Positions 1 through 5,747 are shown, numbered from the stretch's first letter. The stretch is 8,136 nt of DNA from Acidimicrobiia bacterium (GCA_022865365.1 JALHSW010000617.1:1-8136); one strand, 5' to 3'. Notes: generated from the letters alone by a model not told the origin. Program-made: numbers and translations.

Positions 1-19
1 ATGGACGGTTGTCAAGGTT

Positions 20-64
20 CTCATAACCCGAAGGTCGTGGGTTCAAATCCCACCCCCGCCACCA
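20..64 (+). tRNA. 3' half of a tRNA-Met (CAU), 5' half not tRNA-like
   Basis: From the anticodon loop onward this reads as a standard tRNA. The loop CTCATAA is at 20-26 with anticodon CAT at 22-24, and the 3' anticodon-stem strand CCCGA is at 27-31. A 5-nt variable loop follows. The T arm is perfect: GTGGG 37-41, loop TTCAAAT 42-48, CCCAC 49-53. The 3' acceptor strand CCCCGCC is at 54-60, then discriminator A and an encoded CCA at 62-64. The five bases before the loop (AGGTT, 15-19) pair with CCCGA at only one of five positions, and no D arm is recognisable in 1-14. A functional tRNA is therefore not present here as read. The break at the anticodon loop matches the crossover point commonly used by tyrosine recombinases in tRNA genes. 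I infer a displaced tRNA 3' end (attachment-site remnant) with an element lying to the left of the window. Confidence 0.75.
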
Positions 65-78
65 TCGCATCCAGTTGA

Positions 79-102
79 GAGGCCCCGCTTCGGCGGGGTC
101 TC
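79..102 (+). terminator. Stem-loop downstream of the tRNA 3' half, probable terminator
   Basis: A 10-bp stem (79-88 with 93-102, one G-T wobble) closes on a UUCG-type tetraloop at 89-92. It lies 14 bases after the CCA end. It lacks a clear U tract, which is not unusual for high-GC actinobacteria. Its position suggests it is the original terminator of the tRNA gene. Confidence 0.6.
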
Positions 103-177
103 GCTGGTTGTCGGGGTCTTCTGCAGGCGAAGCCGGTAGAAGAGAAAAGGTTGACGGGGTCGCCGGGCTGGGTGCGC

Positions 178-196
178 GTCGGGTCGACAACCCGAC
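178..196. repeat. Short inverted repeat, 7-bp arms
   Basis: GTCGGGT (178-184) and ACCCGAC (190-196) are perfect inverted arms around CGACA. It lies in the non-coding stretch between the tRNA remnant and the toxin-antitoxin operon. I see no gene and no other strong signal in 103-273. Its role is unknown; it could be a recombinase or regulator site, or chance in GC-rich DNA. Confidence 0.35.
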
Positions 197-273
197 GAGG
201 CAAGGTCACGCCGACCCGTCGAGCGCGAGGTCCCGGGTCAGGGCATCCGGGTTGGCTTCCGGAACCCGCGGGC

Positions 274-309
274 TTGACGCCTCCCTCCTTGTATATACAA
301 TGTATAGAT
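274..309 (+). promoter_or_regulatory. Promoter and operator of the toxin-antitoxin operon, probably leaderless
   Basis: A -35-like TTGACG (274-279) is followed after 16 bp by a -10-like TACAAT (296-301). Transcription would begin about 308-310, at the antitoxin ATG, giving a leaderless mRNA; no Shine-Dalgarno sequence is visible. A perfect 12-bp palindrome, TTGTATATACAA (289-300), overlaps the -10 box. The half-site TGTATA occurs at 290-295, on the opposite strand at 294-299, and again at 301-306. Ribbon-helix-helix antitoxins bind short repeated half-sites of this kind, so binding here would block RNA polymerase. The patch is markedly AT-rich against its surroundings. Confidence 0.7.
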
Positions 310-579
310 ATGGAGCGGAAGGACAAGATGCTGACCCTGCGGGTCACCGACCGGCAGCGAACCGTCTACGAACGCGCAGCCGAGCTCGCGGGGACCTCGG
401 TGGCGGCCTTGGTGACCTCGGCTGCCGACGCGCGTGCTGACGAGGTCCTCCACGAACACTCGTCGATGACTGTGCCCGCTGACGTGTTCGACGCACTGCT
501 CGCGGCACTCGATCAACCCGCAGCGCTCGCGCCGGCGCTGGAGAAGGCGCTCAAAGAGCCGCGCTTCGAGAACCGCTAG
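310..579 (+). CDS. Type II antitoxin, DUF1778/TacA-like ribbon-helix-helix protein
   Basis: This 89-residue protein is the DNA-binding antitoxin of a GNAT toxin-antitoxin pair. Residues 7-47 fit the DUF1778 ribbon-helix-helix fold: a beta strand (LTLRVT, 8-13) that would enter the DNA major groove, then two helices (about 15-27 and 30-47). The C-terminal tail, from about residue 50, carries the VPADVFDALLAALDQPAAL pattern with which this family wraps and blocks its toxin. The start at 310 is preferred because it coincides with the expected transcription start and gives the usual length; ATG 328 (Met7) is an alternative. The acetyltransferase gene follows after 9 bp, in the usual antitoxin-first order. 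The protein is expected to repress its own operon through the upstream palindrome, alone or with the toxin. Family assignment is strong; the neutralising contacts are inferred from relatives. Confidence 0.88.
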   Translation: MERKDKMLTLRVTDRQRTVYERAAELAGTSVAALVTSAADARADEVLHEHSSMTVPADVFDALLAALDQPAALAPALEKALKEPRFENR

Positions 580-588
580 TTCGCCGAC

Positions 589-1092
589 GTGGACTTCGTC
601 TGTGAAGTCCTCGCCGACGGGCATGACACGTCAGCCTTTGCGAGCACGCAGCAAGAGCTCGACGACTGGCTCCGCAAGTCGGCGCGCGACAGCGACGGCA
701 GGAACCTCACCCGCACCTACGTCTGGCACCGCGGGGACGGCGCGGTGGTTGCGTACTTCACGCTCATGCCCTACTTCATCGAGCGACAGACGCTCCACAA
801 GAAACAGGCACGTGGCCTCCCGGAGCGGATCCCGTGCTACTTGATCGCTCGGCTCGCGCTCGACCACCATCTGCATGGTCAAGGACTCGGCTCCCAGCTC
901 TTCGCGAGCGCGCTCACCAGAGCCGCCATAGGGGCGCGCGATCTTGGAGGTCGATACGTGATCGTCGATGCCATCGACGAGGGTGCCGCATCCTTCTACC
1001 GCCATCACGGGTTCGAGCCGATCGCCGGCCGAGCGGATCGTCTCGTCCTACCGACCAAAGCGCTCGACCCCTACCTCCCTCGATCGCCGTGA
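589..1092 (+). CDS. GNAT-family acetyltransferase toxin (TacT/AtaT-like)
   Basis: This 167-residue protein matches the length of TacT-type toxins, which transfer an acetyl group from acetyl-CoA to the amino group of particular aminoacyl-tRNAs and stop translation. Visible features are the N-terminal FASTQQELDDWL region (17-28), the TYVW strand (43-46), the beta4 strand IARLALD (86-92), and the acetyl-CoA loop HGQGLG (96-101; family form R/Q-x-x-G-x-G/A). In SFYRHHGF (135-142), Tyr137 occupies the position of the catalytic tyrosine in TacT. The start is GTG at 589, 9 bp after the antitoxin stop; no Shine-Dalgarno is obvious, so translational coupling is likely. The enzyme looks intact. Which tRNA it modifies cannot be read from sequence; known relatives target Gly-, Met(initiator)- or Ile-tRNA. 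A housekeeping N-acetyltransferase is unlikely given the antitoxin partner. Confidence 0.87.
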   Translation: MDFVCEVLADGHDTSAFASTQQELDDWLRKSARDSDGRNLTRTYVWHRGDGAVVAYFTLMPYFIERQTLHKKQARGLPERIPCYLIARLALDHHLHGQGLGSQLFASALTRAAIGARDLGGRYVIVDAIDEGAASFYRHHGFEPIAGRADRLVLPTKALDPYLPRSP

Positions 1093-1113
1093 CTTGTCAC
1101 CGAACTTGTCACC
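1092..1113 (+). repeat. Tandem direct repeat ACTTGTCACC, 12-bp period
   Basis: ACTTGTCACC occurs at 1092-1101 and 1104-1113, starting at the last base of the toxin stop codon. It is followed by a patch in which GGACT recurs at 1142, 1152, 1161 and 1183. No coding sequence with recognisable homology lies in 1093-1196. Closely spaced short repeats of this kind are often recombinase or replication-protein sites, but nothing here proves a role. Confidence 0.4.
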
Positions 1114-1205
1114 AGTGGGCCCGGACGCGGCGGTACTGGACGGACTCAGTGGGACTGCACGGACTCCGGGGCGGGCATTTCGGGACTGGGCGGTACTTGG
1201 CGGTC

Positions 1206-1466
1206 CCCTCAACCTGGTCGTACGCGAGCGTCGTCACCCAGGCCGCGGTGCCGCCTGACAAGGCCGGCGAAGCCTCGGGCGTGATGCTCACGATGCTCAT
1301 CGGATTCGCCGGCGTGGCGGTCGCCGTTGCGTCGTCGGCGTTGAGCACCGGGACCGGGACGTCGCGGAGCGTGATCGGGACCACCCTGATCGCGTTCGGC
1401 GCGCTGGCCGTGGCGGTCGTGCCCTTCGTCACGGCCTTCGGCCGAAAGAAGTCGACCGTCAGCTGA
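1206..1466 (+). pseudogene. C-terminal remnant of an MFS transporter
   Basis: The frame ending in TGA at 1464-1466 encodes about 86 residues resembling the last part of an MFS drug-efflux-type permease. It contains a loop of the form AVPPDKAGEASGV, typical before transmembrane segment 13 or 11 of such proteins. A hydrophobic helix (LTMLIGFAGVAVAVA) follows, then a linker, a second helix (IGTTLIAFGALAVAVVPFVTA) and a basic tail (GRKK). The open frame continues upstream to 834, but there it overlaps the toxin gene out of frame and looks like no transporter, so homology begins near 1197-1206. The other ten or more transmembrane segments and a credible start are missing. I infer a truncated, nonfunctional stump left when the DNA to its left was inserted or rearranged. 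The N-terminal part is not present elsewhere in the window. Confidence 0.6.
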
Positions 1467-1469
1467 CGG
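1456..1469. repeat. Perfect 14-bp palindrome over the MFS remnant stop codon
   Basis: CCGTCAGCTGACGG is its own reverse complement and contains the TGA stop. It could fold as a 5-bp stem with an AGCT loop. It lacks a U tract and is short, so a terminator role is only a possibility. Confidence 0.3.
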
Positions 1470-1537
1470 ACTCGGCAACGGTAGAGAGGATTGTCGAGGC
1501 GCTCAAACTGCTCAACTCGTCGGATCTCCGAAGTTGC

Positions 1538-1569
1538 TAGCGTCGCTGCGATCCCAAGGATCGGGGGGA
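1538..1569 (+). promoter_or_regulatory. Possible -10 element and ribosome binding site for the amidohydrolase
   Basis: TAGCGT at 1538-1543 resembles a GC-organism -10 box, and the same type of hexamer (TAACGT) stands before the SRPBCC gene. No convincing -35 is visible. The run GGGGGG at 1563-1568 is a plausible Shine-Dalgarno and favours ATG 1574 (5-base spacing) over the GTG at 1571 (2-base spacing). Nothing else is recognisable between 1470 and 1570. Confidence 0.35.
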
Positions 1570-1573
1570 CGTG

Positions 1574-2758
1574 ATGAGCGGGATTGCGCCGTCGACCCAG
1601 CGGCCCGTGATCATCAGCTGCGACGGGCATGCCGCCGGCCGGCACGACGACTACGTGCCGTACATCGAACCCGCATACCGCGACCAGTACGCGGAGTTCG
1701 TGATCGCGTCGCGGCGCCTCCAGGCGAAGCAGGCCAAGGCCCGCGACGAGAACCGCGCCCTGTTCTCGAAGGAGGGTAGCGAGGACTTCGAGATCGAGAC
1801 CGGCGATGGACGCGACGGTGAGTGGGACTCGGCGGTGCGAACCCGCGTGCTCGAGAGCGAGGGCATCGTCGCCGAAGTGCTGTTCCCCAACCCCAACGTG
1901 CCGTTCGGCGCGTTCGGCGAGAACGCCGACCACGAGTTGAGAGCCGTGGGTAACCGTGCCTACGACCGATGGTTGGCTGACTTCGCCGATGCCGCGCCGG
2001 GTCGACGCGCTGCGCTCGCGATGCTCACCGTGCACGATGTCGAGGGCTGCGTCAACGAGATCGAGTGGGCGGCCGCCCGGGGGATGAAGGGCGTCATCAT
2101 TCCGACGACGCCGGGGGCCGGTCTCGCGCCGTACGTCGACGACCGTTATGACCCGATCTGGTCGGCCTGCCAGGAAGCGGAGCTCCCCGTGCACGTCCAC
2201 AGCGGTGGCGGCACCTCCGACTACGGCGACTACGGCGTCGTGAGCATGATGCTCTACGCGACGGAGACCACGTGGTTCGCTCGTCGCGTGCTGTGGTTCC
2301 TGATCTGGGGCGGCGTGCTCGACCGGTTCCCCCACATGCAACTCGTGTTGACCGAGGCTCGCTGTGACTGGGTTCCGAGCACGCTGCGGCTGCTCGACGG
2401 GATCCACGCCCAGCGGTACTTCAGCCACATCCGTGAGACGGTCAGAGTGAGGCCGAGCGAGTACTGGGCGCGGCAGTGCCATGTGGCCGCCTCGTTCATG
2501 GGTGCGGACGAGTCCGCGCTGCGTCATGAGATCGGGCTCGAGCAGCTGATGTGGGGCGCCGACTACCCGCACATCGAGGGGACGTGGCCGCGGACACGCA
2601 AGGCGCTGGCACGCTGCTTCCACGGTGTGCCGATCGACGAGGCATCGACCATTCTCACTCGCAACCCGGCTCGGCTCTACGGGTTCGATCTCGACGCTCT
2701 GCAGCCGATCGCCGATCGGATCGGCCCGACCGCGGCGGAGATCGTCGGAGCTCCGTGA
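1574..2758 (+). CDS. Metal-dependent amidohydrolase, amidohydrolase_2 (COG2159) family
   Basis: This 394-residue cytosolic enzyme has a predicted TIM-barrel fold. Family hallmarks are the N-terminal metal motif D-x-H (CDGH, Asp17/His19), a core HVH pair on a central strand (His207/His209), and the FPHMQLVLTEARCDWVP segment. The C-terminal GADYPHIEGTWP block supplies the conserved metal-site Asp330 and the neighbouring His333. NPARLYGFD near the end is the usual closing helix. Relatives hydrolyse C-N bonds or decarboxylate aromatic acids through a divalent metal (gamma-resorcylate and 5-carboxyvanillate decarboxylases, ACMSD). The substrate here cannot be assigned. The more usual DSH and EGG motifs appear as DGH and EAR, so this is a divergent branch. 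The stop overlaps a GTG of the next gene as GTGA, suggesting co-translation with the binding protein. ATG 1574 was chosen over GTG 1571 on Shine-Dalgarno spacing. Confidence 0.85.
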   Translation: MSGIAPSTQRPVIISCDGHAAGRHDDYVPYIEPAYRDQYAEFVIASRRLQAKQAKARDENRALFSKEGSEDFEIETGDGRDGEWDSAVRTRVLESEGIVAEVLFPNPNVPFGAFGENADHELRAVGNRAYDRWLADFADAAPGRRAALAMLTVHDVEGCVNEIEWAAARGMKGVIIPTTPGAGLAPYVDDRYDPIWSACQEAELPVHVHSGGGTSDYGDYGVVSMMLYATETTWFARRVLWFLIWGGVLDRFPHMQLVLTEARCDWVPSTLRLLDGIHAQRYFSHIRETVRVRPSEYWARQCHVAASFMGADESALRHEIGLEQLMWGADYPHIEGTWPRTRKALARCFHGVPIDEASTILTRNPARLYGFDLDALQPIADRIGPTAAEIVGAP

Positions 2759-4149
2759 CCGGGGCGCCGCCGCGCCGGTTAGCAGGCAGCGTGCCGCGAC
2801 GCCGAGCGATGAGGGTCACACTGACCGTCGCGGTCGCATGCCTGGCCGTGACCGGCGCCGCCGCGACCGCGGCGGGAACGCCCAGGCCGGCTGCGGCGCC
2901 GCGCGATCCTCCCGTGGCGACCGACATCGGCGTGACGGCCCACGAGATCCGAATCGCGGTGGTGGCCGACGTCGATAGCCCGCTCGCGCCCGGACTCTTC
3001 CAGGGCGCGGTGGACGCGGTCCGCGGCTTCGGTCGCTACGTCAACGCCAACGGCGGCCTCGCCGGCCGCAGGCTCGTGGTGGACTTCATCGACTCGAGGC
3101 TGAGCGCCGACGAAGCGCGAAATGCCGTCATCACGGCGTGTGAACAGGACTTCGCGCTCGTCGGAACCTCGGCGCTGTTCCTGAATAACGTTGATGACAT
3201 GGTCAGCTGCCCGGACGCGTTCGGCCGCGCTACAGGGCTGCCCGACCTGCCCGGAGTGCCGACCGAGCTCGCGCACGCCTGCTCACCCGTGTCCTTCCCC
3301 GTGAGCCCTCCGGCCATCGCCTGCTCAACGAGGGACGAGAGTCCCCAGCGGTACCGCGGGAACATCGGATCGATCAGGTACTACCAGCGCGAGTTCGGCC
3401 GGGACTTGCACGGCGTCACGGTGAACACCGGCGATCTCGCATCGGCGCACAACTCGATCCAGGTCGGCTACGAGCTCGCCGAGCAAGCGGGAGTGAAGGT
3501 GGATGCCGAGTTCAACGTCTCCGCCCGCTCGCCCCAGAGCGCGTATACGCCGATCGTGCACGCGATCAAGGACAGCCGCGCCAACATCGTCCTCGACCAG
3601 CTCACGTTCGGGTCCAACATCTCGCTCCGCAAGGAAGCGAACCTGCAGGGCGTGACGGGCGTCAAGGTCTGGAGCTGCCCCGTGAGCTGCTACGAGCGAG
3701 CGTTCCTGGAGCAGGGAGGGGTCGACGTCGAGGGCCACTTCGTGCCCATACCGTTCCTCCCGTTCGACGAGACGAGGTCGAACGCGATGCTCGCGAGCTT
3801 CGTGAAGTACTCGGGTAGGGACAAGGTCACGGGCCTGGGCGCGCTCGCGTGGGCCGCTGGCGTGCTGCTGCACGACTCGGTGAACTCGATCGTCGAGCAG
3901 CACGGAGTGAACGGCCTGACGCGGGCCCGGCTCATGACGACGCTCACCGACACGCACGACTTCGACGCCGGTGGGATGTTCGGCCCGATCGATATCGGCG
4001 CCCGGCGGGCCACTCCGTGTGGCGTGATGATGCAGGTGCGGAACGGAGAGTTCGTGCGGCTGAACCCCAAGAAGCCGGGCACCCTGCGCTGCGACGCCAA
4101 CAACTTCAGTACGATCGAGCTCGACCTGCTCAAGGGCCAGTCCGGGTGA
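2755..4149 (+). CDS. ABC transporter substrate-binding protein, branched-chain amino-acid type (Peripla_BP_6)
   Basis: This secreted solute-binding protein has about 464 residues from GTG 2755. A basic N-terminus (RRLAGSVPRRRAMR) precedes a hydrophobic signal segment (about 21-39) with an Ala-rich cleavage region. The mature part begins near GVTAHEIRIAVVAD and shows the type I binding-protein pattern, including FGRYVNANGGLAGRRLVVDFIDS. The lobes follow through VKVWSCPVSCYERAFLEQGG to a C-terminal NFSTIELDL block. There is no clear lipobox: the early Cys is preceded by AVA. GTG 2755 overlaps the upstream stop by 4 bp and has GGAG at 2747-2750. GTG 2791 and ATG 2809 (446 aa) are alternative starts, all keeping the hydrophobic segment. 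No permease or ATPase gene is nearby, so it must use components encoded elsewhere or act as a sensor. Linkage to the amidohydrolase suggests a shared substrate, but this is inference. Confidence 0.85.
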   Translation: MTGAPPRRLAGSVPRRRAMRVTLTVAVACLAVTGAAATAAGTPRPAAAPRDPPVATDIGVTAHEIRIAVVADVDSPLAPGLFQGAVDAVRGFGRYVNANGGLAGRRLVVDFIDSRLSADEARNAVITACEQDFALVGTSALFLNNVDDMVSCPDAFGRATGLPDLPGVPTELAHACSPVSFPVSPPAIACSTRDESPQRYRGNIGSIRYYQREFGRDLHGVTVNTGDLASAHNSIQVGYELAEQAGVKVDAEFNVSARSPQSAYTPIVHAIKDSRANIVLDQLTFGSNISLRKEANLQGVTGVKVWSCPVSCYERAFLEQGGVDVEGHFVPIPFLPFDETRSNAMLASFVKYSGRDKVTGLGALAWAAGVLLHDSVNSIVEQHGVNGLTRARLMTTLTDTHDFDAGGMFGPIDIGARRATPCGVMMQVRNGEFVRLNPKKPGTLRCDANNFSTIELDLLKGQSG

Positions 4150-4193
4150 CCTTTGAGCATCTGCGCCGAGCCGCGGCCGAGAGCGGTGACCTT

Positions 4194-4230
4194 CCGAGGG
4201 TCGTGGGTTCAAGTCCCATCCCCGCCACCA
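4194..4230 (+). repeat. Second, diverged copy of the tRNA-Met 3' end
   Basis: These 37 bases match window positions 28-64 at 34 of 37 sites, and all three differences are transitions. They include the T arm (GTGGG 4203-4207, loop TTCAAGT, CCCAT 4215-4219 with one G-T pair), the same acceptor strand CCCCGCC (4220-4226), A and CCA (4228-4230). Upstream there is no matching anticodon or D arm, so it is not a tRNA gene. After a 13-base gap, AGAGGCCCCG (4244-4253) repeats the left arm of the stem-loop that follows the first copy after an identical 13-base gap. The right arm is lost. The best explanation is an old attachment-site duplicate or tRNA-gene remnant. Confidence 0.65.
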
Positions 4231-4276
4231 CTGAAGCAAGCACAGAGGCCCCGAACTGAACGAAAGGGAGGTCGAG

Positions 4277-5161
4277 ATGCCCGAAGCGGTTGGTACGGTG
4301 ACGACGCTGTCGCGGTTTCCGGTGAAATCGATGCAGGGTGAGAAGCTCAAGGAAGCCGAACTGAGCGAGCACGGTCTCGTCGGCGACCGCGCGTATGCAC
4401 TCATCGAGACCGAGACCGGCAAGGTGATGAGCGGCAAGAACCCGCGCGTCGGGACGCAGCTGCTGGGGTGCAGGGCCGCGTTCGTCGAGCCCCCGGGATC
4501 AGGCGACGAGCTACCACCGGTTCGTATCACGATGCCCGACGGTGCGTCGGTCACCAGCGACGCGCGCAATGCCAACGTGACCCTCTCGGGGTTCGTTGGA
4601 CGCGAGGTCAGTTTGCAGCAGGCCGCGCCCGAGGACTTCACGATCGATCAGCACCACCCCGACATCGAGGACCTCGATCCTGAGGGACACCGCGACACGG
4701 TGACCGAGTCGAAGCTTGGCGCGGCGTTCTTCGGGCAAGCCGGGATTCCCTCGCCGGTCGCGGCCGGTTCGTTCCTGGATCTGTTTCCTGTGTCAGTGCT
4801 GACGACATCGACTCTTGCCACATTGCAGGAACTTCGTCCTGAGAGCCGCTTCGACGAGCGCCGTTTCCGCATGAACGTCGTCGTCGACACACCCGATGAG
4901 GGGTTCGTCGAGAACGGGTGGACCGGCAGCTCGCTGCAGATCGGTGACAGCGTACGGCTCGCGGTGTTCCTCCCCGACCCTCGTTGTGTCATGACCACAC
5001 TCCCACAGGACGGACTCCCCAAAGACACCGAGATCCTGCGGACAGTCGTCCGACACAATCGGGTCGATGTTGCCGGTGGCCTCTACCCCTGCGCCGGCGT
5101 GTATGCAATCGTCGAGGCTGCGGGCACGATCCGAGCGGGCGATCGCGTGTCCGTCGCGTAG
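4277..5161 (+). CDS. MOSC domain protein (MOSC_N + MOSC, YcbX/mARC-like core)
   Basis: This 294-residue protein has an N-terminal beta-barrel (MOSC_N, about 5-110: FPVKSMQGEKL, then GLVGDRAYALIETETG) followed by a MOSC domain (about 150-290). The MOSC part shows FDERRFRMNVVVDT, GWTGSSLQIGDSVRL, DPRCVMTT and AGVYAIVEAAGTIRAGD. Cys237 in DPRC corresponds to the cysteine that ligates molybdenum in YcbX and mARC, which reduce N-hydroxylated compounds. No C-terminal ferredoxin domain is present, unlike E. coli YcbX, so electrons would have to come from a separate protein. A cofactor-sulfur or sulfur-transfer role is also possible for MOSC proteins. ATG 4277 has a strong Shine-Dalgarno GGGAGG at 4266-4271, five bases upstream. 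The gene begins just right of the second tRNA fragment and probably belongs to the stable side of that boundary. Confidence 0.88.
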   Translation: MPEAVGTVTTLSRFPVKSMQGEKLKEAELSEHGLVGDRAYALIETETGKVMSGKNPRVGTQLLGCRAAFVEPPGSGDELPPVRITMPDGASVTSDARNANVTLSGFVGREVSLQQAAPEDFTIDQHHPDIEDLDPEGHRDTVTESKLGAAFFGQAGIPSPVAAGSFLDLFPVSVLTTSTLATLQELRPESRFDERRFRMNVVVDTPDEGFVENGWTGSSLQIGDSVRLAVFLPDPRCVMTTLPQDGLPKDTEILRTVVRHNRVDVAGGLYPCAGVYAIVEAAGTIRAGDRVSVA

Positions 5162-5245
5162 AAGGCGCCGTTGCAGCACCGAGGCGCTCGGCGAGAGCCG
5201 TCCGATCTGCCGATCACGCCGTGAGGGCGAGGCACGTTCATGGCG

Positions 5246-5251
5246 TAACGT
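5246..5251 (+). promoter_or_regulatory. Possible -10 box of a leaderless promoter
   Basis: TAACGT ends 7 bases before the ATG of the SRPBCC gene, which is the spacing expected when transcription starts at or next to the start codon. No Shine-Dalgarno is visible for that gene, in keeping with leaderless translation. No -35 box can be seen. The 97-bp gap 5162-5258 otherwise holds nothing I recognise. Confidence 0.4.
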
Positions 5252-5258
5252 CTCGGCC

Positions 5259-5747
5259 ATGGATGTCTCTGGTTACAACCATTCCGACTCGATCACGATC
5301 GACTGTGCGCCCGCGGATGCGTACGCGATCATCAGCGATGTGACGCGCATCGGGGAGCTCAGCCCCGTGTGCCGGTCCGCCGCCTGGGACGATCTCGCCC
5401 AGGCGGGCTCCGCGGGCGCCTGGTTCACCGGCCACAACGAGATCGGCGAGATCACCTGGGACACGCATTGCCAGGTCGTCACCGCCGAGGCGGACCGGGA
5501 GTTCACGTTCGTCAACCACGGGCGCACCGGCGACGCCGAGCTCGTGCGGTGGGGCTACAACTTCGAACCCGCGGGTGACGGTACGTTGGCAACCGAGTCC
5601 TGGCAGGTGCTGCCCGCCTACCCGGACTTCGTCCTCGCCGGCGACCCGAACGCCGATGTCGCGGCGCGGATCGACGGGATGGCCCAGATGGCGCGCGACG
5701 GAATCAAGGAGACGCTCGCACACCTCAAGCAGGTTGCCGAGTCCTGA
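5259..5747 (+). CDS. SRPBCC-fold protein (polyketide cyclase/dehydrase-like)
   Basis: This 162-residue cytosolic protein has a predicted START/Bet v1-like lipid- or ligand-binding fold. It opens with a first strand and helix typical of the family (SITIDCAPADAYAIISDVTRIGELSPVCRSAAWDD). WFTGHNEIGEITWDTHCQVVTAEADREFTFVNHG follows as the curved sheet, and a long C-terminal helix (about 135-160) closes the cavity. No catalytic residues can be assigned and the ligand is unknown; such proteins range from aromatase/cyclases to uncharacterised stress proteins. The frame is open back to 5067, but that part overlaps the MOSC gene and is low-complexity Arg-rich, so ATG 5259 is the start. The position fits a leaderless promoter. 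The exporter gene starts 44 bp downstream, so readthrough is possible. Confidence 0.8.
   Translation: MDVSGYNHSDSITIDCAPADAYAIISDVTRIGELSPVCRSAAWDDLAQAGSAGAWFTGHNEIGEITWDTHCQVVTAEADREFTFVNHGRTGDAELVRWGYNFEPAGDGTLATESWQVLPAYPDFVLAGDPNADVAARIDGMAQMARDGIKETLAHLKQVAES

Noticed and set aside
21..347. Minus-strand open frame ending in a GVGFEPTTFGL-like tail
   Set aside because: The tail is the reverse complement of the tRNA 3' end read as protein, a well-known spurious annotation. The same applies to minus-strand frames crossing 4194-4230.
834..1205. Upstream extension of the MFS frame
   Set aside because: This part overlaps the toxin gene in another frame, is Arg/Ser-rich and lacks transporter-like hydrophobic segments.
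1109..2623. 504-codon open frame on the minus strand
   Set aside because: It is antisense to the clearly recognisable amidohydrolase and MFS remnant; its His/Arg/Val-rich composition is the usual shadow of high-GC coding sequence and shows no family motif.
4181..4230. A complete tRNA gene ending at 4230
   Set aside because: Shifting the anticodon loop by one or two bases gives at most three pairs in the anticodon stem and no D arm, so only the 3' end is tRNA-like.
3325..4641. 438-codon minus-strand open frame
   Set aside because: It runs through the binding-protein gene, the tRNA fragment and the MOSC gene in antisense, with a spurious WDLNPRPSEG tRNA-derived stretch.
5180..5200. Possible terminator hairpin after the MOSC gene
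   Set aside because: Only a 4-bp stem can be drawn and there is no U tract.
5067..5258. N-terminal extension of the SRPBCC protein
   Set aside because: It overlaps the end of the MOSC gene and is low-complexity Arg-rich; the domain begins directly after ATG 5259.
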